The notes beneath the pieces were generated by a model. The model saw only the letters and a list, made by a program, of their open reading frames with translations, was not told the DNA's origin and searched no databases. From positions 1-10,353 of the forward strand of contig CANPET010000043.1 of NCBI GenBank assembly GCA_947573465.1: a stretch of 10,353 bases of DNA, given 5' to 3'. The DNA comes from an uncultured Eubacterium sp. (GTDB lineage: Bacteria > Bacillota > Clostridia > Lachnospirales > Lachnospiraceae). Below are positions 1-5,869 of the stretch, piece by piece. How positions within the stretch are numbered: the first letter of the stretch is position 1; the number at the start of each line of letters is the position of its first letter. A program made the position numbers and the translations under genes.

Positions 1-1
1 C

Positions 2-661
2 CTGACCCGGCTTTTAATATCGGTTCAGGGAATTTCAGAGAAAAAATATAAAGACCTAATGATTACAAGAGATGAAGTAAAAGTTCCGACTGTTGAGAGT
101 AAGATGATGAATAAAGAGATTGGTTATATACAGATTACTGAGTTTGATGAGGTGACAGGAGAGCAGTTTACAAAGGCCTTGAATCAGTTGAAAAATCAAG
201 GGATGAAAAAAGTTGTTTTTGATGTAAGAGATAATCCAGGTGGTTCTTATGCTACCGTCTGCGATATTTTAGATGAGATTCTTCCAGAGGGAACACTGGT
301 CTACACTAAGGATAAGTATGGCAAAGAGGAAAAGCAAGTATCGGAACCGGACTGTCTGAATATGCCAATGGTTGTATTACAGAATGAGAATAGTGCCAGC
401 GCATCAGAAATTTTTGCCGGTGCGATACAGGATTTTAAAGCAGGAAAGATTATAGGAACGCAGTCTTTTGGCAAAGGAATTGTTCAGCAGATTATGCCGT
501 TAGGTGATGGCTCTGCAGTGAAACTGACAGTAGAAAAATATTATACACCAAGTGGAAAGAACATTCATGGCAAGGGCATTACGCCGGATATTCAGGTGGA
601 ACAGGGAGAAAATGAAAAGAAAGATGTTCAGCTGGAAAAGGCGATAGAAGAATTAAAATAA
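2..661 (+). CDS. S41 C-terminal processing protease, 3' part (5' end outside window)
   Basis: Serine protease of the carboxyl-terminal processing (CtpA/CtpB/Prc, MEROPS S41A) family, which trims secreted or membrane proteins outside the cytoplasm. The reading frame is open from base 2, so the gene begins upstream. The first ATG in view (59) is internal, because it lies in the strand that leaves the PDZ domain just before the family's 'EVKVPTV' stretch. Numbered from that Met, the core shows DVRDNPGG at 55-62 (the family's DLRxNPGG). The Ser-Lys catalytic dyad is Ser114 in SASASE and Lys139 in SFGKG, with Gln143 four residues later. The 25-residue Ser-Lys spacing equals that of known CTPs. The C-terminus is complete and ends in TAA at 659-661. 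Only the last PDZ strand is visible, so the signal or anchor cannot be judged. In Bacillus subtilis ctpB lies near ftsEX and uvrBA, which agrees with uvrBA downstream here. Whether it is the CtpA or CtpB paralogue is open. Confidence 0.93.
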   Translation: MTRLLISVQGISEKKYKDLMITRDEVKVPTVESKMMNKEIGYIQITEFDEVTGEQFTKALNQLKNQGMKKVVFDVRDNPGGSYATVCDILDEILPEGTLVYTKDKYGKEEKQVSEPDCLNMPMVVLQNENSASASEIFAGAIQDFKAGKIIGTQSFGKGIVQQIMPLGDGSAVKLTVEKYYTPSGKNIHGKGITPDIQVEQGENEKKDVQLEKAIEELK

Positions 662-728
662 TTATTTAGCAGAAATATTGTATTTACAATCTTTTTAAAT
701 AATTTATTCACGAAAGGTGAGGTGAAAT

Positions 729-1073
729 ATGAAGTTATTAACATTGATTTTGAAGCAGACGGAATTAATCAGCGAATTAAATGATGAACTGAAAAAAATT
801 GGTGTGCATCATGGAACAATCATTGATGCAAAGAGCATGACGAAAGGATTAAGTGCATGGTCAGATGATTCCATTATAATTGGAGGATTTTTAAGACGTG
901 CGAAGAACTTTGAATATAATGAAGAGTGTAAAGTTCTGTTGTTTATCTTAAAAGATGAATTGCTGAAAGAGGCTGAACAAGTGATTGAGAATGTGATTGG
1001 AGATATGAATAAACCGGGAACAGGAGTTATGTTTACTGTTCCAATAGATTTTGCGGAGGGACTTGGAGAATAA
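729..1073 (+). CDS. PII-like signalling protein paired with antiporter
   Basis: Small 114-residue protein with the ferredoxin-like layout of the PII/GlnB superfamily, which are trimeric nucleotide-sensing regulators that commonly bind transporters. Visible elements are a first strand MKLLTLILK, a helix at about 10-23, 'GVHHGTIIDAK' at 25-35 where PII proteins enter the T-loop, a strand at 68-74, a helix at 76-91, and PGTGVMFTVPID at 96-107 in the place of the PII B-loop (typically GDGKIFVxPV). The Lys/Arg of the classical GKIF motif is Val100 here, and there is no uridylylated Tyr in a long T-loop, so this is not an ordinary GlnB/GlnK. The start is fixed by AAAGGTGAGG (713-722) ahead of ATG 729. 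The stop is one base before the antiporter ATG, which implies translational coupling and a role in controlling that transporter. The ligand is unknown; an adenine nucleotide or c-di-AMP are both possible. The fold call is motif-based. Confidence 0.75.
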   Translation: MKLLTLILKQTELISELNDELKKIGVHHGTIIDAKSMTKGLSAWSDDSIIIGGFLRRAKNFEYNEECKVLLFILKDELLKEAEQVIENVIGDMNKPGTGVMFTVPIDFAEGLGE

Positions 1074-1074
1074 G

Positions 1075-2277
1075 ATGGACGCGAAATATTTACTATTGAT
1101 ATATTTGACAGTCGGTTTGTTTTTATGCCTGATAGCAGGTAAGATTGTGAAACAGTTTAAATTACCGAATGTCACAGGATACATTATTATGGGACTTTTG
1201 GCAGGACTTGTGCTTGGTACCCGGCAGATGGAACAGTTTTTTGGGCAGAATGTAGCAGCAGAGATGGTGTCAAAATTTGATGTTATCAAGGATTTGGCAA
1301 CCGGGTTTATTGCTTTCTCTATAGGTACAGAATTTGAGTTTAAATATATCAGAAAGTTAGGAAAATCTCCGATTGTTATTGCATGTTTTGAGTCGGTAGG
1401 TGCCGTCATAGCAGTTGCTCTAGGGATTTTTGCAGTGACGGGAAACATTCAGCTGGCATTAATTATGGGAGCGATTGCAGCGGCAACAGACCCGGCAGCG
1501 ACAATATTGGTTGCCAGACAGTATAAGGCGAATGGTATTGTCACAAAGACTTTGATTCCAGTAGTAGCCATTGATGATGCAACAGCATTGATGTCCTATG
1601 GTATCTGTGTAGCGTTGGCAAGAACACTCACAGGTCAGGTCAGTCTTATGACATTTATTGAGCCGATTAAGGAAATATTTGGTTCCCTTGCATTTGGCAT
1701 TATTTTAGGAATTATTTTTGCTATCTTAATAAAATATTTTACAGGCAGAGGAAACAGACTTGCCATAACGATAGCAATGGTTTCTTTCTGTGTGGCAGTG
1801 TCACATATAGAGGTGCTTAGTTTTTCACCGCTACTTGCATGTATGGCATTGAGTATTACCGTTGTGAACATTTCCCATAACTGGGGACCGGTATTTGACC
1901 AAATGGATCGAATGACCCCACCGTTGTTTATGTTGTTCTTTTTTGTGACAGGTGCAGGAATGGATATATCCATTCTGCCAAAGGTTGGTCTGATTGGAGT
2001 GGTTTACATCATTGTCAGAGTGATTGGAAAGATGCTTGGAGCATTTATTGGCGGCAGGGTATCTCATGCAGCACCTAATGTTCAAAAATACTTGGGCATT
2101 GGATTGATTCCGCAGGCAGGCGTGGCTATCGGATTGGCTATGATGTGTGGTTCGGTAGTTCCGGAATATGCAAATGAGATTACAGCAGTGGTCGTATGCG
2201 GAACAATTATATATGAATTGATTGGACCGATATTGACAAAAGTTATGCTCGTTAAGATTGGGGAAATTAAAGCATAG
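1075..2277 (+). CDS. CPA-type cation:proton antiporter (Na+/H+ exchanger family)
   Basis: Integral membrane exchanger of the monovalent cation:proton antiporter superfamily (PF00999), 400 residues with about 12 hydrophobic segments and no C-terminal TrkA_N/KTN domain. Functional motifs are visible: ATDPAAT at 137-143 in the unwound TM4-type helix; IDDAT at 166-170, where the Asp167-Asp168 pair corresponds to the ion-binding DD of electrogenic antiporters such as NapA; a basic late helix with Arg315 and Lys319; and GLIPQAGVAIGL at 343-354, typical of the family. Start: an upstream in-frame TTG at 1051 is possible, but ATG 1075 has GGAG at 1065-1068 six bases before it and begins directly at the first membrane helix, so it is preferred. 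It follows the PII-like gene by one base. The likely substrate is Na+ or K+ against H+; the sequence does not decide which. The lack of a built-in regulatory domain fits regulation in trans by the PII-like partner (inference). Confidence 0.9.
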   Translation: MDAKYLLLIYLTVGLFLCLIAGKIVKQFKLPNVTGYIIMGLLAGLVLGTRQMEQFFGQNVAAEMVSKFDVIKDLATGFIAFSIGTEFEFKYIRKLGKSPIVIACFESVGAVIAVALGIFAVTGNIQLALIMGAIAAATDPAATILVARQYKANGIVTKTLIPVVAIDDATALMSYGICVALARTLTGQVSLMTFIEPIKEIFGSLAFGIILGIIFAILIKYFTGRGNRLAITIAMVSFCVAVSHIEVLSFSPLLACMALSITVVNISHNWGPVFDQMDRMTPPLFMLFFFVTGAGMDISILPKVGLIGVVYIIVRVIGKMLGAFIGGRVSHAAPNVQKYLGIGLIPQAGVAIGLAMMCGSVVPEYANEITAVVVCGTIIYELIGPILTKVMLVKIGEIKA

Positions 2278-2284
2278 ATATAAT
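2258..2284 (+). promoter_or_regulatory. possible promoter for the amidase gene
   Basis: A perfect -10 hexamer TATAAT lies at 2279-2284, directly after the antiporter stop. The only -35 candidates are poor: TTGGGG at 2258-2263 with a short 15-base spacer. It would start transcription about 50 bases before the amidase ATG. Without it, the amidase would be read through from the antiporter, since no terminator lies between them. Confidence 0.25.
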
Positions 2285-2343
2285 TAGAGATAAAGAATTA
2301 TTTTACGAGTGGATTTCGGATTTGCAAAGAAAAGGGACAGAAG

Positions 2344-2982
2344 ATGAAAAATAAGAAATATAAAAGAAACAGAAGAAAGAAAAATAAGCAATGGATTATT
2401 GCTTTCATAATTATAATAGTTTTGATAATAGCAGGGATATGGGGGAAAGGATTTTGGAAAGGCAGACTTCAGGTTCAAAATCTTGGTAAGACAAAATCCC
2501 CTGAATGGATTGACAAGCAGATTATTGAAAACGATGGAACTTCACGAAACGGAAAAAAGTTAAGTCGTGTAAAAGATATTGTTATCCATTATGTAGGAAA
2601 TCCGGGAAGCACTGCCCAGGGAAACCATGATTTTTATGTGAGCCCCCAATCTAATGTGAGTTCTCATTTTATCGTAGGGTTAAAAGGGGAGATTATTCAA
2701 TGTATTCCGCTCGATGAAATGTCGGCAGCAAGTAATTGGAGAAATAATGATACGATTTCTATTGAGGTGTGTCATCCTGATGATGGCGGAAAATTCAATA
2801 AGAAAACATATCAGTCTTTGGTAAAACTGACAGCATGGCTTTTGGAGAGATGTGGTTTGAAAGAGAAACATATTATCAGGCATTATGATATTACAGGCAA
2901 AGAATGTCCACGTTATTATGTAAGGAATGAGGATAAGTGGGAAGAGTTCAAAGATGATGTGAAAAAATATAGAGAAAAATAA
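2344..2982 (+). CDS. membrane-anchored N-acetylmuramoyl-L-alanine amidase (Amidase_2)
   Basis: Predicted zinc amidase of the Amidase_2/PGRP/T7-lysozyme fold (PF01510), which cleaves the bond between N-acetylmuramic acid and the stem peptide. The 212-residue protein begins with a very basic cytosolic tail (MKNKKYKRNRRKKNK). One hydrophobic helix follows at about 17-33 with no evident cleavage site, so the enzyme is probably anchored with the catalytic domain outside. Zinc ligands can be read off: His82 in IVIHYVGN, His180 in IIRHYD and Cys188 in KECPRYY. The 8-residue His-Cys spacing equals that of T7 lysozyme (His122, Cys130). SSHF at 106-109 and SIEVC at 139-143 are also family positions. 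ATG 2344 has AAAGGG at 2331-2336. A strong terminator follows immediately. No binding repeats (LysM, SH3) are present, so targeting must come from the anchor. Small stand-alone amidases of this type also occur in prophages, but no phage gene is nearby. Confidence 0.88.
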   Translation: MKNKKYKRNRRKKNKQWIIAFIIIIVLIIAGIWGKGFWKGRLQVQNLGKTKSPEWIDKQIIENDGTSRNGKKLSRVKDIVIHYVGNPGSTAQGNHDFYVSPQSNVSSHFIVGLKGEIIQCIPLDEMSAASNWRNNDTISIEVCHPDDGGKFNKKTYQSLVKLTAWLLERCGLKEKHIIRHYDITGKECPRYYVRNEDKWEEFKDDVKKYREK

Positions 2983-2986
2983 AGAG

Positions 2987-3032
2987 ACAGCCGGGAGATT
3001 TTTGAAATGTAAAATTTCCCGGCTGTTTTTTT
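2987..3032 (+). terminator. strong intrinsic terminator after the amidase gene
   Basis: A 16-bp stem with one G-U pair runs from ACAGCCGGGAGATTTT (2987-3002) to AAAATTTCCCGGCTGT (3011-3026), with an 8-base loop and a run of seven T ending at 3032. It starts four bases after the amidase TAA and ends the rightward block. Its flank toward the amidase is A-rich, so it may also stop the convergent leftward gene. Confidence 0.92.
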
Positions 3033-3067
3033 AACTAATTTAGAAACACGAAAGGCCGAAGATTGTG

Positions 3068-3613
3068 TCAAGCAACGTAGTAATATTGGTAGTGGCCTAC
3101 ATCATGTATACGTTCTACATAAATGGTCTGTCCTTCCTTGATACAGGAAAAAGCAATGGGACCGCGAACCCATACTCTGTCCATAATGAAAGTTCCATCA
3201 GACAATTCACATACCAGATATTTGTATTTGATTCTGATATTAACATATTTTACAATCTCATCGACGACAATTTTTTTCTTTACTGTAAGTTTTGTGACGT
3301 TAGCTTTTTTGATATTAAAAAATACTCTTGTCTTAAAAATTAATTGTAAGAAAGATAAAATATTTATTCCAATAAAAGCAGAGATTCCATATAAAATTAA
3401 CCGTTCGATTGTATCGTGTTCGCCAAACATATTTGGAATGGTCTGCCTTGCGATTAGCTGAAAGGAGATAATAATACCAATGATAATAAATGTGATTATA
3501 AATCTTTTCAGCCAGCATTTGAGAATATGTTGATTTTGAAAGGTGCGTATTTCTTTTCGTTCTGCTTCTGTTGGTGTATGAAAATCTACATCATATAAAT
3601 AAAGACTTTGCAT
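3068..3613 (-). CDS. two-helix membrane protein of unknown function
   Basis: I do not recognise this protein. From ATG 3613 it has 181 residues: a polar, acidic N-terminal segment (MQSLYLYDVDFHTPTEAE), two hydrophobic helices at about 38-54 and 72-93 joined by a short loop, then a basic stretch and a soluble C-terminal part (102-180) with alternating strands such as KIVVDEIVKYVNIRIKYKYL and EGQTIYVERI. That part resembles a small beta-barrel, but the resemblance is too weak to name a domain. Start: a longer frame reaches ATG 3679, but that codon overlaps the -10 promoter element and lacks a ribosome site. ATG 3613 has GGGGAGA (3621-3627 on the complement) seven bases upstream. It converges on the amidase gene and diverges from uvrB across 235 bases. 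It ends in Y/A residues (YQYYYVA) with no sorting signal. Confidence 0.75.
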   Translation of the reverse strand: MQSLYLYDVDFHTPTEAERKEIRTFQNQHILKCWLKRFIITFIIIGIIISFQLIARQTIPNMFGEHDTIERLILYGISAFIGINILSFLQLIFKTRVFFNIKKANVTKLTVKKKIVVDEIVKYVNIRIKYKYLVCELSDGTFIMDRVWVRGPIAFSCIKEGQTIYVERIHDVGHYQYYYVA

Positions 3614-3677
3614 TATATTTTCTCCCCATTGCCTGTTATTTTTATGTAATAAAAATTCTCTTTTTTGATTTAAAAGC

Positions 3678-3683
3678 ATTATA
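3678..3683 (-). promoter_or_regulatory. -10 element of the leftward membrane-protein gene
   Basis: The complement reads TATAAT at 3683-3678, a perfect -10 hexamer placed about 65 bases before ATG 3613. No good -35 is seen at 16-18 bases; the spacing region is only T-rich, so the promoter call is tentative. Its overlap with the alternative ATG at 3679 argues for the shorter protein start. Confidence 0.4.
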
Positions 3684-3737
3684 ACTGAATTTTAAGAGAA
3701 ATAAAAGTAAATAATGAGTAATAAGAATATTAAAAAA

Positions 3738-3749
3738 GAACGTTTGTTC
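3738..3749. promoter_or_regulatory. LexA (DinR) operator, SOS box of uvrBA
   Basis: GAACGTTTGTTC matches the Gram-positive LexA operator core GAAC-N4-GTTC exactly. Its flanking A and T extend the dyad to seven bases per arm with a non-palindromic centre. It lies just upstream of the uvrB promoter elements, 99 bases before the GTG start. LexA-repressed uvrBA is established in Bacillus subtilis, so damage-induced expression is expected here. Confidence 0.85.
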
Positions 3750-3758
3750 TGATTTTGC

Positions 3759-3787
3759 TATACATTTATATTTTTATATGGTAAAAT
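3759..3787 (+). promoter_or_regulatory. uvrBA promoter, extended -10
   Basis: TATACA (3759-3764, four of six matches to TTGACA) is followed after 17 bases by TAAAAT (3782-3787, five of six), with TG at 3779-3780 giving an extended -10. The predicted start near 3794 leaves about 55 bases of leader. An alternative pairing is TTGTTC (3744-3749, inside the LexA box) with TATATT (3767-3772), also at 17 bases. Either arrangement places LexA where it can block RNA polymerase. Confidence 0.5.
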
Positions 3788-3836
3788 AGTTTGAGATTTA
3801 CAATGAGTTTATTATGAGATATCTTTTTGTGGAAAC

Positions 3837-3851
3837 GGAGGTATTGATGTG
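3837..3851 (+). promoter_or_regulatory. ribosome site and GTG start of uvrB
   Basis: GGAGG at 3837-3841 sits seven bases before GTG 3849, the only in-frame start ahead of the conserved UvrB N-terminus (FKLHSEYKPTGDQPQAI). An out-of-frame ATG at 3847 overlaps it (ATGTG) and would open a 24-codon frame ending at TAG 3919-3921. Confidence 0.85.
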
Positions 3852-5828
3852 GATAGTTTTAAATTACATTCAGAATATAAGCCTACCGGTGATCAGCCGC
3901 AAGCGATACAAGAGCTGGTAGAAGGTTTTCAGAATGGTAATCAGTTTCAGACATTATTGGGGGTTACCGGTTCCGGTAAGACTTTTACGATGGCGAATGT
4001 TATTGAACAATTAAACAAACCAACATTGATTATTGCACATAATAAGACCTTGGCAGCGCAGCTTTATGGTGAGTTTAAGGAGTTTTTTCCTGAAAATGCA
4101 GTAGAGTATTTTGTCTCCTATTATGATTATTATCAGCCGGAGGCGTATGTACCGAGTACGGATACGTATATCGAGAAAGACTCGGCCATTAATGATGAAA
4201 TTGATAAACTGCGTCATTCAGCCACGATGGCGCTGATGGAGAGGAAAGATGTTATTATTGTATCTTCGGTTTCCTGCATTTATGGACTGGGTGACCCGAT
4301 CGATTATAAGAATATGGTAGTTTCACTGCGTCCGGGTACAATAAGGGACAGGGATGATATTATTCATAAGTTGATAGAGATACAATATGACAGAAATGAT
4401 ATGGATTTTAAGCGTGGTACATTCAGAGTGCGTGGGGAGAATTTAGAGGTTTTTCCTGCCTCTTATACGGACAGTGCTGTGCGTATTGAGTTTTTTGATG
4501 ATGAGATAGAGCGTATTACAGAGATTGATTCACTGACAGGAGAGGTGCGTCATGAACTGGAGCATGTGGCGATTTTTCCGAATTCTCATTATGTGGTGGC
4601 ACCAGAGAAGATGGAACGAGCCATAAAGGATATTGAGAAAGAACTGGCAGAGCAGGTGTCATACTTTAAGTCAGAGGACAAGCTGATAGAGGCTCAGCGT
4701 ATTGCGGAGCGCACGAACTTTGACATGGAGATGCTGAGAGAGACCGGCATATGTTCTGGGATAGAAAATTATTCGAGGCATATGGCAGGACTGGAGCCGG
4801 GAGCGACTCCACATACGTTGATAGAATATTTTGGAGATGATTTTCTGATTATTGTAGATGAAAGCCACATTACAATACCACAGGTGCGTGGGATGTATAA
4901 TGGAGACCAGTCAAGAAAGGGTACGCTGGTAGATTTTGGATTCCGACTGCCTTCTGCGAAAGACAACCGCCCTTTGAAGTTCGAAGAGTTTGAGGGAATG
5001 ATAGACCAGATGCTTTTTGTGTCGGCGACTCCGAATGTTTATGAGAACGAGCATGAACTGCTCAGGACAGAACAGATTATCAGACCGACAGGGTTATTAG
5101 ATCCGGAAATCAGTGTCCGGCCGATAGAGGGGCAGATTGATGATTTGATTTCAGAGATTAATAAAGAAGTAGAAAAGAAGAATAAGGTGCTTGTTACGAC
5201 ACTGACGAAACGTATGGCAGAGGATTTGACAGACTATATGCGAGATGTTGGCATCAGAGTAAAGTATCTTCATTCTGATATTGATACATTGGAGCGTACG
5301 GAGATTATTCGTGATATGCGTCTGGATGTGTTTGATGTGTTAGTGGGTATTAATTTACTTCGAGAGGGACTGGATATTCCTGAGATTAGTCTGGTAGCGA
5401 TACTTGATGCAGATAAGGAAGGCTTCCTGCGTTCAGAGACATCGTTAATTCAGACGATAGGACGTGCTGCCAGAAATTCCGAAGGGCATGTCATTATGTA
5501 TGCTGATAATATGACGGATTCTATGGACAGGGCTATTTCGGAGACGAACCGCCGTCGTGAAATTCAGCAGAAATATAATGAGGAACACGGCATTACACCG
5601 ACTACGATTAAGAAGGCAGTCAGGGAGCTTATCAGCATTTCTAAAGAGGTTGACAAGAAGATTTCTGATATTGAGAAAGACCCTGAATCCATGGATGCGA
5701 AAGAACTTAAGAAGTTAATTGAAAAGGTTGAAAAGCGTATGCAGAAAGCGGCGGCAGAGCTTGACTTTGAGACGGCGATTGAAATGCGTGAGCGCCTTGC
5801 TGAGTTAAAACTTATGTATCATAATTAA
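3849..5828 (+). CDS. uvrB: excinuclease ABC subunit B
   Basis: Damage-verification subunit of nucleotide excision repair. UvrA2B loads it on DNA, it opens the helix around the lesion, then it recruits UvrC for the two incisions. The 659 residues are full length (Escherichia coli has 673). In order: the UvrB-specific N-terminus with TGDQPQAI; Walker A GVTGSGKT at 38-45; the Tyr-rich beta-hairpin YYDYYQPEAY at 91-100 that is threaded between the strands at the lesion; the UvrA-interaction domain at about 155-250; Walker B-type DESH at 337-340; helicase C-terminal motifs including GINLLREGLDIPE at 500-512 and QTIGRAAR at 535-542; and a complete UVR coiled-coil motif at about 618-653, the UvrC contact. 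Translation starts at GTG. It is first in an operon with uvrA and lies behind a LexA box. Confidence 0.98.
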   Translation: MDSFKLHSEYKPTGDQPQAIQELVEGFQNGNQFQTLLGVTGSGKTFTMANVIEQLNKPTLIIAHNKTLAAQLYGEFKEFFPENAVEYFVSYYDYYQPEAYVPSTDTYIEKDSAINDEIDKLRHSATMALMERKDVIIVSSVSCIYGLGDPIDYKNMVVSLRPGTIRDRDDIIHKLIEIQYDRNDMDFKRGTFRVRGENLEVFPASYTDSAVRIEFFDDEIERITEIDSLTGEVRHELEHVAIFPNSHYVVAPEKMERAIKDIEKELAEQVSYFKSEDKLIEAQRIAERTNFDMEMLRETGICSGIENYSRHMAGLEPGATPHTLIEYFGDDFLIIVDESHITIPQVRGMYNGDQSRKGTLVDFGFRLPSAKDNRPLKFEEFEGMIDQMLFVSATPNVYENEHELLRTEQIIRPTGLLDPEISVRPIEGQIDDLISEINKEVEKKNKVLVTTLTKRMAEDLTDYMRDVGIRVKYLHSDIDTLERTEIIRDMRLDVFDVLVGINLLREGLDIPEISLVAILDADKEGFLRSETSLIQTIGRAARNSEGHVIMYADNMTDSMDRAISETNRRREIQQKYNEEHGITPTTIKKAVRELISISKEVDKKISDIEKDPESMDAKELKKLIEKVEKRMQKAAAELDFETAIEMRERLAELKLMYHN

Positions 5829-5869
5829 TTGGTTTTATATAAAACATGTTGAAATAGAAAGGGAAGAAA

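Noticed and set aside
59..61. ATG 59 as the start of the S41 protease
   Set aside because: The frame is open upstream to the window edge, the conserved fold needs the preceding PDZ sequence, and no ribosome site precedes this ATG.
677..696. ATTGT/ACAAT hairpin followed by CTTTTT after the S41 protease gene
   Set aside because: The stem is only five to six AT pairs and too weak for a credible terminator. The PII-like gene may be read through from the protease.
1051..1053. TTG 1051 as the antiporter start
   Set aside because: It would add eight polar residues and overlap the PII-like gene. ATG 1075 has its own well-spaced GGAG.
2233..2238. Perfect TTGACA within the antiporter gene
   Set aside because: No -10 hexamer lies 16-18 bases downstream, and the TATAAT at 2279 is 40 bases away.
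3065..3461. Rightward frames opposite the leftward membrane-protein gene
   Set aside because: They lack ribosome sites and mirror the transmembrane coding sequence on the other strand.
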